64,000 nucleotides of DNA, taken from Rotaria sordida (Eukaryota; Rotifera; Eurotatoria; Philodinida; Philodinidae). The DNA lies in assembly GCA_905250125.1 (NCBI GenBank), contig CAJNOL010000546.1, positions 1 through 64,000 of the forward strand, read 5' to 3'. A program made the position numbers and the translations under genes. Each line of letters opens with the position of its first letter. Position 1 is the first letter of the stretch. Positions 49,191-63,700 of this stretch are shown piece after piece. The notes under the pieces were generated by a model. That model was not told the origin of the DNA and ran no database searches. It saw only the letters and a list, made by a program, of their open reading frames with translations.

Positions 49191-52100
49191 ATGTCCTTGA
49201 ATACATCAAATAGTTATCATTCATACCCATTATATACAAATCAACCGCCATGGCGTTTTTCCTATTATTCAAATCCACCGCCATCATATAAAGTATCAAC
49301 ATCGTTGATCATTTCAAATAAACAGATTCCATCATATAAAGTATCAACATCGTTGATNNNNNNNNNNATTTCAAATAAACAGATTCCATCATATAAAGTA
49401 TCAACATCGTTGATTATTTCAAATGAACAGATTCCATCAAATGAAATAATAAATACACCTTTACATGATAAAAATCAATGGTATGAATCGAACACTATCA
49501 CAGAATCCAAACACAATGGAATAAATCCTACTCAATCAGTACCAATATTGTATGATGCTCACAAAAATATAACAACTCATCGAAAGAAATCACGAAAACA
49601 TCAGAAACATAAACATGTTGTAAATACACAATCGTTACAAAAGCCATACTCGACTTCTCAACGTTTCGAACTTGCTAATAAAAATCAACAATCACAGTCT
49701 CTTTCTTCAATCAATCATTATCGTTATAGTTTAAGAGACCAATCCGATGTCATCTCTAACGAAGAACTAACTGATCTGCTGAATGGACTTACACCTGTAC
49801 TGAAAAATTCTCATAATAATGATCAACAAGAGTGGTCCAACCTTATCGAAATTCTCGATGCACTTATTTGTGTTCGTCCATCAATATTAACATCAGCTTC
49901 ACAGAATGAGTTTTTTTCTGTACTTCAAAAATCATTTATTGATATACTCCGTCAATGGCGTTATCTCTCATATCTATCAGATCAAAAATATTTTATATTT
50001 CGTTCAATCACTAAATTAATAAGTATACTAATCAATAATATTCAAAACATTAATCAGCTTCCATCATGGTTATCCGATTCTATCCTATTGGAGACAATTG
50101 CTAATTGTCTTACAGACATAGCCATTTCAGGAAAGTTTCTCGACGATAAAAATAATCGTTCATTAAAAACTTTCACATATTTAATTCAAGCATATACTGC
50201 TTATCAACAACATTTACACAATAAGAAGCATTCAAATACAGATACATTTGTGCTATTAATTGATTCTATTGTACAATGTCTTGCTTCATCTCATTATGTT
50301 AATACTTTTGCAAATATGCCACAAGAAGGAAAATCAATGACAACTATTGAAGATTTTTTCCTTCTTAAATGTCCATCATTTCTCACTTCGTACAATGGTA
50401 ACGACTTATACTAGTTTTCTATATATATAAAAAGAATAAATTTTTTCTTCAATTCTATTCATAGGCTCTCGTCTCGAACAAACTATGGAAAGTCTACTTT
50501 CAATTATGTTACCACAATATATGACATTACTAAATAAGATTGTTCCTTCAGCACACAATTGGAACCAATCAACAACTGAAGCAGTCGATCAATTATTACA
50601 AATAATCAATCATGGAGCGCATGAATTTCAAATAAATGCAAAACTTGTTAGTGGACATTTACCATTAATTGATCATGTATTGAAATTAGTCAATGAACCA
50701 ATATTTTATAATAATCTACAAGAAACATTATCGAATCCAGAAACAAATTTTATTAATACAGCTATTAGTTTTCTTGTAAATATGATCCATGAACCAGCCA
50801 TACTTGCTCAAATAAAAGAATCTCAAGTAACACCTGTATTTCTTCGTTTAATATCATGTAAATATGAACCATTAGTACTCAATGTTTATACTCTTCTCGC
50901 ATACACAACATATGAAGAAGATATTAAAGCAATGCATAATCCTGGTCGATTACTTGCTGCAATTATTCAATCATTAAAAGCAACACTCAATCGAAAACCT
51001 GAAAAGAGAAGTCAAATAGAACAGTTACTTGAAACTTTGAAAGGTAAGAAACCTTGTTTTTTTTTTCAATGATACTTCTTTTCATTCATACTTTATCAGT
51101 AGACTAAACTAAACTAGTTGAAATTTTCTAAAAAAAAAACAAAATTTTTTTTTTGTCAGGTCTTGTTCAACATGATCAAATAAAAGATGAAATTGTAAAA
51201 CAAAATGTACTTCCATATCTTCTTGAGTGCACGAATCAATTAACAAAAAAAGCATTGGCATTAATATTTGAAATTTTATGGAGTTTAACATTCTTCGACG
51301 AAATTGCTCGGATTTTACGTGCTGATTCGAATTTTCTTGACAAGATTCAGACTATATCGAAGAACCAAAAACTTGAACCATTGAAAAAAGCAGTTGATGG
51401 ACTTGTTTGGAAACTTATACAAGGTATTTTATACATATTTTTAATATCAATATTAGTGTAAATATATTCATGTGTATAAATTTTGTAGAACCCATATTCC
51501 TAGAAAATGTTGCGAAACAAGAAGAAGAAAACAAAGCAGACGTGAGGAAATTAATGGCAGAAACAGAAGCACTCAACGGAATAGATAAAAAAAAACAAGT
51601 TACAGCAACAAAACAGCACAGTGCAACATCTAGTGAACGTTCATATCAATATGATATTATGATTTCATATTGTCATGCTGATAAAGAACTAACTTATAAA
51701 ATACATCAATATCTTGTTGATCAAGGTTTTAAAATATGGATTGATTTGAATAATATGTATGGACCAGGTAAAATACTGATAGATAGACTGAATAAATTAG
51801 TTTTCAATACCTTGTTTTTTTTTAGCAATGAACGCTATGGCTGATGCGGTTGAAAATTCAGAATTTATCATTCTGTGTATGTCAGATTCGTATAAACAGA
51901 GTACATTTTGTCAAGCTGAAGCTGAATATGCATTTAAATGTAAGCGACGTCTTCTTCCATTAATAGTACGAGAAGGATATAGACCAGATGGTTGGTTAGG
52001 ATTTATGATGGGATCAAGAATATATGTAGATTTTTGTCGACATGATTTTGATATAGCTTGTGGGAAATTAATGATAGAAATTAATTTACAAAGAAAACAT

Positions 52101-52745
52101 ATTATATCAACTACCGTGATCAAGCCATTAGAACATGAAAGACCTACAAAAGTAGTTTCCGCTGCAATTGAACATGTTCAAGAAAACAAGAAACGACCAT
52201 CTGAAATTCTCCCTAAAGATTCATCTGTAAATAAAGATATATCACCATCAACATTCAAAGCTCGACAATCAACGCTTAATTTTATTCGAAAGCCAATCAG
52301 TAAATGGACCGAATCGGATGTATTAGATTTTCTTTTAGCTCATCATTTAGATTCGATCATACCATTATGCGAAGCAATGAATGGTCGAGCATTAATAGAA
52401 TTATACAAAATATGTGCAGCTCATAAACTTCGAGCATATTCTATACTCAAACACGAACTAAGATCTCTGAATAAAACAAGATTACCTATCAGTATTTATT
52501 CCCGATTTTTAAGTGTGATCGGAGATGTAACCAAGTTCCAACTAATACTATTATCACCAACGAATAATCCTGCAGCAATTTTTGCTCCTATTCCATTTAT
52601 ACCAGCTCCAGATCCGAATATGCCTTATGACTTTTCAATAACAACAAATGCATCTCCTTTAGATACGTTAAAACTGGCCAGTTGTTTTGGTTCTCAATTA
52701 CTCTTACTCGATACTCTACGTAAACGACTTGTAAATGTACTTTAA
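49191..52745 (+). CDS. ARM-TIR-SAM protein, putative TIR NAD hydrolase (array copy 3)
   Basis: Five exons (49191-50397, 50465-51043, 51160-51423, 51489-51767, 51826-52745) sum to 3249 nt including ten N, about 1082 residues. All four introns sit at the same positions and phases as in copy 2, proving duplication of an intron-containing gene. The N-terminus differs: it holds a 16-residue repeat (SYKVSTSLIISNKQIP) and a basic stretch (HRKKSRKHQKHKH). The ARM-like region, the TIR at about 735-880 (QYDIMISYCHADKELTYKI, GFKIWIDLNNMYG, CQAEAEYAFKCKRRLLPLIV with the putative catalytic Glu, YRPDGWLGFMMGSRIYVDF) and the SAM-like domain at 925-1010 (ISKWTESDVLDFLL ... MNGRALIELYKI) are intact. The C-terminus after the SAM domain differs from copy 2. 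TIR exons are the most alike part, so they are probably constrained. Confidence 0.9.
49272..49446 (+). repeat. 48-bp in-frame tandem repeat containing an assembly gap
   Basis: At least three copies of a 48-bp unit encoding SYKVSTSLIISNKQIP lie near the start of TIR gene copy 3; the last is diverged (EQIPSNE). Ten N at 49358-49367 interrupt the second unit. The array probably defeated assembly, so the true copy number is unknown. Confidence 0.9.
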
Positions 52746-53011
52746 TAGAAAATATGTATAAAAATAAATAAATCCTGTTTAAATGTTAAATCTAAATTTT
52801 TTCTTTGCATTTAAAAGAGTTTGATACATCATAAAGCAAAAAAGAAAAAGAAAAGAAGGTTACATAAAAAGAGAAAGAAAAAGATTTTGTCTTACAACAT
52901 ACAATCAAAATGGTGAATAACAAGCAAGGATTGTTCTATAATAAATGAATTATTCAAATAACGAATTAGCAAAAAGAAAAAAAAAAGAAGAAAAGGAATA
53001 ATTCATAATGA

Positions 53012-56000
53012 CTAACATTTAACAGTCCATTTACGTAGACAACAATCATTACCACCGGTTACTAATGTATCATTATCTAACCAAGCTAAACATGTAACCG
53101 GATTAAGTGGATGAGCACCTGAAAAAAAGAAAAAATTTACATATGAATATTAAATAAATTCTATTTATTTTTACCTTTAACTTGTGTTACTTTTGTAATA
53201 TTTTCAGTTTGATAAATCATTAAATGTGTATCAATAGCAACTGATGCTAATTTTTTTCCATCAGAACTAAATGCAAGACCCGTTATTGTTGCTGCATGAT
53301 AACGCCACATATCACGACTCATTGACTCAAAATTTGGTAATTGATAACATGTTATATTTTTCATATTATCAGCACTAGCAAAAAATCGTCCATCGGGTGA
53401 ATAAGCAACACGAACAACAGCATCACGCTGTTCTAATACACGAAGTTCATTTAATGCTGTACCATCAACACTAAATATATGAGTTTTATTATCCTAAATA
53501 AATTGATAATAAATAATTTGAATTATCATTTATTATTAATTACTTTTCCACCAACGGCAATTTGTGTACCTTGTGGTGAAACAGCAATTGATGTTGCTTC
53601 AAATGGTAATTGATGTGTTATAAGAACACCTTGTTGTTCTCGATACATACATATAGCTGAACCACATACAGTAAAAACAATATTTAAATCACTAACAGCT
53701 ATATCACGTGGTTGACCAGGTAATTTTTCCATTCGACTAAAATTGATTTGTAAATACAGTAGCTGAAAAATTTGATCATAGAGATTTAATTTCGATTTTT
53801 TCGGTAATAGTAATTAGTATAAAGAAATCAAATAATGATTTGGATAAAGAAATTTGTTTTTGACAAAGATTTGAAGGACAATAAAATCTTCATTGTATTC
53901 CCAAAAATTTGGAATCTCCAGAAATTGCCAAGTCAAGTTTTTCAGCACTGTGAATTCCAAAATCAAAATTTCTTTTGATTATACAGAATGATAGAGCAAC
54001 TGATTCTGTCAAAAATGAGATGTCTTCAAGGTCTTCACGACATCTTTTTAAGCAAACTACATCAATTTGAAGAGAAGCATAAAAGCAATTTTTTCGCCAT
54101 TTCCTATAGGAAAAAGGATCTTTAATGCTTTTCTTAAAATTGATGTAGTTCAGTCAAATACTGTCGTAGAAAGTTTATAGATACCTCATCTTCTAGAGAA
54201 TTACTTGCTCTATGATCCTGTGTAATCAAAAGAAACTTTAATTTTGTAGTTCTCAGTAGAGTTCATTGGATCTGAGTTCGAAAATTTTGAACCGGACGGC
54301 CTCTAGCCGTCTGAGAAATGTGTAAGGCCCGCTTGTCATCGAATACAGAAAAAAAAAATCTCATATCTTCAGAGCGGCTATCCAATTCCGATTAGAAAAC
54401 TTCATTGAAAGTATCAAAGTTTAGTTCTGAAGGCTGAAAAGTTAGATTTTAGATTATCTAGAGATCCTTGTTTTTGGAAATATAGTAAAGATTTTATTTC
54501 CCTCAAATCTTTGTTAGAAAAAAATTTCTCTATTTAAATCACTGTTTGAATTCTTTATATCAGTTATCATTACGAAAAAAAAAAGAAATTAAATCTGTAT
54601 GATCAATTTTTGAAGTCAATGTAATTTAAATATAAAATTAAAAAATAACTAAAATTTATTTACTCGTATGATTCCCATGATGAATTTAATAAACGAAGTG
54701 TATCATCAAGACCAATTGAAGCTATTAAACCACGTGAATTACTTGCTAATGTTTGCACTTGATTTGTATGACAATCACCAGTAACATTATTCATTTCTTT
54801 TCCATCAGCACTCCAACGAACAACAAGTCCATCATGACTAGCACTAAAAACTCTTGTACCTTGATTTTCATGACGAGCTACAGCTAAAGCAGTGATACTT
54901 TTATTATGACCCTAGAGAATATTATTTTCTATTAAAATAAATAATTTATGAATAAAATTTTACTTGAATAATACGAGATGGTTTATTTCCGTCTCGATCA
55001 AGATATGTTATTTGACCCGAAAGTGAAACTGAAAGAATATTATTTCCTGACCATAGACAACCAACTTGTTGATCTCTTAAATCTGTACCAAATGTATATG
55101 TTCTAAAATGAATAGAAAAATTAATATACAAAAATAAAACTATTAACATTTTTATTCAAATATCAACTAACTGAACAGCTGAACCAGTTGTAATATCCCA
55201 AATTTTTGCTGTTTTATCACCTGATGCAGTTAAAATAAAACGACTTGTTGAATCCCAACATAAACCATAAATTGAACCACTATGAGCCGTAGGTGAACCT
55301 AATTCTGATAAACGTTCACCTGTTTTTCCATCATATAAAATTACCTAATACAAAAACAAATTTAACATTGAACAAAAAGAAAAAAAAAACGAAAGTTCAC
55401 ATATGAACACATACACGTCCATCGGCAGCACCTGATGCAAATTTCTCTCCATCAGGTGAATAACGAACAACATGAACAAATTTTTCATGATCAGACATTG
55501 TTGTTTTCCATTTAAATGGTGGTCCTTCAAAAAATGATACAGCATTATCTTCACTACCAGTTATAGCACGAAATGGACGAGTTGATTTAAAATCAACTGA
55601 ATTTATTGGTTTTGTCATTCCAGATATTTCACCAACAGAATTACCAGCATCGGCAGAAAATACATGACCAAATCTTGAAATATTTTTAAAAATAATAAAA
55701 TTAATTTCTTCGTGTTTTTTTTTTGTATGTTTAAAATTTCTACTTTTCTTTTCCTTCACCACCAACTATAATACGCTGATTATCACTTGTCCAAGCTAAA
55801 TCTTTTACACAACCAGAAAATGGTTGAAATTCATTTTTTAATAAATGTTCTTTATTATCAGCACCCCATATACGAACTTTACCATGACCATCTAGAAAAA
55901 AAATTTTAATGACACTAATTATTTAATTGATATGATTATACCAGCTGAAGCAATATATGATCCACTAGGTGAATATTTAGCACATTGTACAGCTGTTGAA

Positions 56001-57978
56001 TGTTCTGTATAGACTTCACATTGTGATGGATCCTATTTTGAATAATCTTCTATGAAAAAATTTATCAATGTGGCCACATAAGGAGCCAGAGTGTAGAACT
56101 CACAAACGCTGGCTATTATAAACTTATGGCATATTATCAATAGGAAGTGTTACTTCATTTTTATTGCTCTTTTTAATAATTCTTTTTTTTTATGGAGAAC
56201 TTAACTTTTAATTTTTACTAAGTAGCTCACAAAAATTTATAATATCATAGATGAAAATAAAATATTGCAGAAAAGTATTTTTTTTTCATACGTTTTTTCA
56301 TCTATCAACTTCATTTTTTTTTATACTATCACATATCGATTAAGATACGTTGTTATATTAGGTATTTGTGTATTTATCTATCACTCCATGTTGCAAGTTT
56401 GTTCGCATTACCGACAATATATATGCGGTAGCGCCTACGACTTTTGGTTCTAACTATAAACGGATTGCAGAGAGTGTTCTCTAGCTGAATTCGAATTATT
56501 TATTAGAAAGAATTTAAATCAACCGAGAAAAAAACAATTTCAGAATATATTTAACTAATAAACATTGTTTGCAGCGCCATCTATAATAAAAATTTATCTC
56601 CCAAGTGGGGTTCGATTTGAGTTTTATGACTAGCATAGGCAGCTTAGACGTATCAGCGTTAATAGAATGCATCGAAAACGATTCAATTCTATTGGTTTTA
56701 ACAGACTTCAAAAATACTCGTTTGTTTTGATACAACAATTTCAGAAAAAAACCGGTCGACATAACGGACTTTGTACCGTTCGGTATACCGGCAGTAGTTA
56801 TCACATGGAATAGAAAGAAATCTTTCTTCATTCTTTATTTTATCTTTATTTCTATAGATATACAAATTGTACTTATATTTATCTTACAAAGTAAAGATAA
56901 AGTAACACCTCTAATTGTCAGAGGGGGTAAAATAATTGATTTTAAAAAAATGCCAAATAAAGTAATAAATCAAAATTATAATAATTTATGTAGTAGATAC
57001 GCGTGCTCTGAAATTGTATCTTTTCGAAAATATTTGTATTGAAAATTTCTATTCTAACAATTGATTAGATTCACTTAACATTGTTATGTTAGAAAAAACT
57101 TCTTTTTGTATTGTTAGATACGCCTACAACACATAACTTCTTTTCTCCTAATGATAATATATGCAATAAATGCCATAGAAAGTGCCAAATATCATACTAG
57201 CCTATTATACACATTGACTTCATGTTTCAGTCAGCTATCAAGGACATTATCCTTTTTCTTGGCAAACTTTGACATAAATTATTCAATTTTATTTAAACCT
57301 CAAATTCGATTATTTCATACTTTTATATGTCCGTCCTATTTTGGCTTCGCTAGATCAATAATACCATCATTCTACTAATTGATATTTACAGTAAGATTCT
57401 TTCGCTGCATTAAATACTTAAAACCCACAATATTTAGATTAGTTACAAATCTATAGTAGAAATCGTAGAATCATAGAATGCTTTGGATGACTCTAGAAAA
57501 TTCCATTATGATCTAAACACTGTTATTACTGATGTGGCTTCTTCCACTACTAGGAAAACGTACGCAATGACCATTGACCTGCCTCCACTTCTGCCTTCGG
57601 TTGCTAGGGAAACATATGAATGATCTTTGGCTTTTCTCTTCCCACTTCCGGTTGCTAGGGATTGTGGGAAGCCGCAAAAATTTCGATTTAAACCACTATT
57701 TTCTTTGAAAATATATGTGAGTTCCATAAAATAAACAAACAAAAAAAAGGAATTTAAACGAACTTCGATATTGCGAATAAAAACACTATTGCCATTTGTA
57801 TATAAAAATGTTTTTCCTTTCGGATCAGCACCTAATACAATTGGTTGACCACGAGTTGTACGTGGTAATGAAGCAAAGACTGATGCTAGAATAAAATAAA
57901 ATAAATAAACGAATTTGATTTTTTTTTGTAGCTTCTCGAAACAATCATTAAAGAAGACTTACTTAGTGTGCAGCTCAT
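53012..57978 (-). CDS. WDR1: WDR1/AIP1, actin-interacting WD40 protein
   Basis: Eleven exons (57963-57978, 57764-57885, 55942-56032, 55744-55891, 55415-55673, 55172-55344, 54964-55102, 54664-54911, 53544-53736, 53175-53493, 53012-53118) sum to 1815 nt, 604 residues, close to the 606 of human WDR1. Diagnostic strings: [127 protein letters not shown] and the C-terminal [20 protein letters not shown]. Family knowledge: two seven-bladed propellers that bind cofilin-coated actin filaments and promote their disassembly in the cytoplasm. The first exon codes for only five residues and a base. Long introns (57763-56033 and 54663-53737) hold repeats. The gene converges on TIR gene copy 3, with 266 bp between stops. 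Confidence 0.95.
53950..54262. mobile_element. Near-palindromic foldback element in a WDR1 intron
   Basis: Two arms of about 150 bp meet at a short centre near 54110 (CATTTCCTATAGGAAAAAGG). Pairs include AACTACATCAATTTGAAGAG against reversed AACTACATCAATTTTAAGAA, and AATTTCTTTTGATTATACAG against AAGTTTCTTTTGATTACACA. It would fold into a long hairpin in the intron transcript. No coding capacity. Confidence 0.8.
56480..56815. repeat. Dispersed repeat, family B copy 2 (WDR1 intron 2)
   Basis: Same-orientation copy of 6300-6605, sharing TTTCAGAATATATTTAACTA-like, AAAAATTTATCTCC and TTTTAACAGACTTCAAAAAT blocks and the end AGTAGTTATCACATGG. It has two extra stretches (for example around 56560-56580) not seen in copy 1. 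The right end contains several CGG/CCG palindromes (ACCGGTCGA, GGTATACCGG). Confidence 0.65.
57548..57662. repeat. Short tandem repeat of about 52 bp in WDR1 intron 2
   Basis: Two and a part copies of a unit starting CTAGGAAAACGTA / CTAGGGAAACATATG / CTAGGGATTG and ending CTTCGGTTG / CTTCCGGTTG. It is GC-richer than its surroundings. Confidence 0.5.
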
Positions 57979-58292
57979 TGCTTGGCTATATGAAAGAAAG
58001 ATTTATCTAAAAATATTTTCTTTTTATATGAAAATTTTCATAAAGTTTTATCAAGATTTGAAACTCCATTGTACAGATTAAAAATGAAAGATTAATGAAA
58101 AAAATAGAAAAGAAACATTTCTTAACAATTATTTTTCTTTTCTAATCTCTTTAATTAATCTTTCATTTTAATTAAGGATATGATTGATTAACCGAAATTA
58201 ACAAAAAAAATCTATGAAAAACAAAACATTCATTTGTCTGCCAATGTGTTTATGTCACAAAAAAAAAAATTATATAAAATAAATAAATCATT

Positions 58293-58380
58293 AACACACA
58301 CACACACACACACACGCACGTTTCATTATCAACCGACCCATGAAAAAATATTTATATGCGTGTATATATATATATATATT
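58293..58380. repeat. AC and TA microsatellites
   Basis: A run of about eleven AC units ends at 58315 and a TA run lies at 58362-58379, between the WDR1 start and the PI4K2 stop. Confidence 0.9.
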
Positions 58381-58480
58381 TGTTAGTGTCTAAATTGAGA
58401 TTACATCGAATTTCGGATCCGAAACTTGATGTAATTCATATTTGAACACAAACATATATGTTTTTTTTTCTAATTAGTAT

Positions 58481-60715
<2,235 letters not shown>

Positions 60716-63700
60716 CCTATGCAATATTAAAAATAAGGATAAATATTTATCAAAAAAATAAAAATTTTAAAAATAAGAAAATTTTTTTTAGCAGCACAGC
60801 AAGAAAACTACCTGGTTAGTAATATTTGATTTTTAAACAATTCCTACACATGAAATTAGGTTTTATGATTATAAATATTTTTGTTTAAATTCAATGACAT
60901 AGCATTTTAGTGAAAAAAAGAGATAAAACGAAACATGGACTCACTCTCTTACTGATTCTATTGTCCATGACTTGGATTATCAGGAATGATATTTAATCTC
61001 GAACTAACTCAATTTCTATTGCTCCTCACTTTCTCGATTGGTTAACTGCTTGTAGAAAAATATGATTGAAAAGTGAACAAATAGATGATGAGCTGATGTG
61101 GAAATATGTGAATCATTTTAATCTGTGTTTTTGATTAATGTTCCAATTGAAATTATTTGAAAAAAAATTTAGAAATTTAATTATATAAATAATATTATTC
61201 TATAAGTATTGAATTGAGATTTTATATTTAAACAAAAAAAAATCATTTTTAGAAGTTTAGATAAAATTATTTGATAGATGTCACTATCGATCTGCATAGA
61301 ATCATGATGACAAAATGATATTTCCTTAAAAGGCAATAAATGCTGATTTACAATATTCGAGAGATTGTAAAGCGACGATTTATTGCGAAATATGATGACT
61401 GTTTATCAATGCTGTCAACAGTGGTCTGATCGAGAGGTGTCTAGAATGTAACACTTTCCCATCCTCCACAATCGTGGAAAGTTTTTATTTTTTTCCACCA
61501 CAGCTGAAATTCTCTTTTTGTATTCTGTTATAAGAAAGATATTTTTCCTCTGGAAAAAATTGCGACACTCGCCAATGTCAGTTTCTTCGAACTACCACTG
61601 GTTGATATTGATTCGTTCTAGACAGATTCTTCATTTTCATTTAGGACTGTATGGAATAACAATATAAGTCATTAGTTTAATAAGTATATTTTAAAGTAAA
61701 TAAGCATAAGTTTTTATTTGTTTCTTTTGTATACCAGAAAAAATTAGTTCGCACTTCCTATGTCAATAAATAATTGATGAATCTAATTCCATTATTTTTA
61801 GTTGTACATTTCTTGCATAAATGAATATATCTGTTGATTTGATAGAAAGAAAAATTAACAAAAGTAAAATAAAATTTCAATTAAATTAAATAGTTGTTTT
61901 CTATTTCAAAATGAATGTAATATTTCTTTTTTTTCTCTTGTAAGAGATGCCTAGTTTTTTGTATGAATATTTACACGATGGTAAGTATATTTGATATTCA
62001 AAGTTCTCAATAAAAACTATGCATTGTTTTTAAATGTCATCGTACAAAATTTTAAGAATTTTGTTTTCTGAATCTGTATGATGATCAAAACAAAAAAAAA
62101 AGTGTTTTTGAATGTCTTTCAATTATCTATAAATAACTTGCAAATATTTATTATGTTGGAATAATTTGATGTCAATACAAAGATTAAACTTAGAAATATT
62201 GTTGATATTTTTGTCCAGGTGATCTTTGAGAAAAGAGTATGAATGACTCTGGTGTCTATTGTACCGTTTTTTTTTGAAAAAATGATCGAAAAAAAAGTAA
62301 ACGGCTGCACTTAAAAGTGTCGTCATCTGATAGAGAATATTTTGAAGTATAAGAAAAAATCGTTTTGCAAGCTACTACTCTTTTCTTTTGTCTGATTTAG
62401 AGACCGAAAGGGTTTTAAGAACTTATTAAGGATTTTTGTAATCTTATTTGAGTAAAAAATGGTGACATCTAGGAATTAACATGATGTTATAGGTTTCAAA
62501 ATATTTGCTTTCGGGTTGCATATCTAGAAGAAGCACAAAAATAATCAATTTTAGATCAATCTTTTTTTTCAGATTTTCAACTAGGTCGGAGGGTGGTATC
62601 AATTAGAGAATAGGATATATCTTAGTATTTTTTAATAACTTTCTTCAGGAATAAGTTAGAGTCTTGATATTTGCTGTATAAGTTGTGCTCCTCAATTGAC
62701 ATTTATGTCAAAAAAGTCAGCTCTTAATTCTTTGTACTTTGGTCAAAAGATACCCAAATAAGGGTGAGACAAACAAGGAAAAAGGCATATTTCTGTATTT
62801 TTTAATTTTTATAGTTAAGAATAAGCTAGAACCTTGATATTTACAGCATAAGTAGTGCCCGCCAATGGACATTTGTAGTAAAAAAAATCAGCTCTTAACT
62901 CTTTATAGTTTGGTCAGAAGAAAAGCAAGTAACTTGCGGTTTTCAACTATCGACAGTGCCCAAATTGATGAATCTTTTTATGTAAAAGAATTTGAATTAA
63001 AAACATTATTGGCTTCACAGGAGATTCAAAAGGGAGTGGGACACTTTTTTTGACGTTTTCTGGAACCAGTGATAGAAGTTCAATTTTCTATGAAACAAAG
63101 ATAGCTGAAATAAAAATAAGATTATCAATAGATACGGCATTCAAAATGCTTCAAGAAACCTAATAAAATATTATTTACTTTTTCCATTTCTAGCTGGAAA
63201 AAAAAAGGAAGAAAGAAAAGACGCATGTGAGGAACCATCATAAAAACGTGTAAAAAAGAGGGAAAAGCGACTTTGTTTTGAACACTATTTGTAAACGGTA
63301 ATAAGTAGAAAGCTAATTTTTGCAGCAGCGATAGAGCATCATCAATAGATACTTTTATGTAAATTTCGATCAATTTGAACAAGCAGGAACTGAGAAATAA
63401 AGAGGACCATTTTTGAAAGTCAAACAGTACAATAGAGATCAGAATGACTCGTATATTTAGGATTACATCCGTCACAATACAGAAAATTACCTTGAACTAA
63501 TGAATAATAGGAGATGATTTGGTTAAGACATTCATTTAATTTTACATTTATAATCTTAACAGTTTTCGTGCACTTGTTTCTTTTACTTTCTTAATTTCTT
63601 TTTCCAGAGATCTATTCGTGTTGAGAGGAATCAAAACAACAAGAGAAAAGAAAATTTATGCAAGCCATATTATTATAGATATTTAAGAGAAACCCAGTGA

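Noticed and set aside
58293-58380. Possible telomere-like or CRISPR-like repeats
   Set aside because: These are plain AC and TA microsatellites. No spaced repeat array and no telomeric unit is present, and the window is eukaryotic.
63125-63475. 116-codon minus-strand frame
   Set aside because: Phe/Leu-rich translation of A/T-rich sequence without splice context, membrane-protein logic or neighbours.
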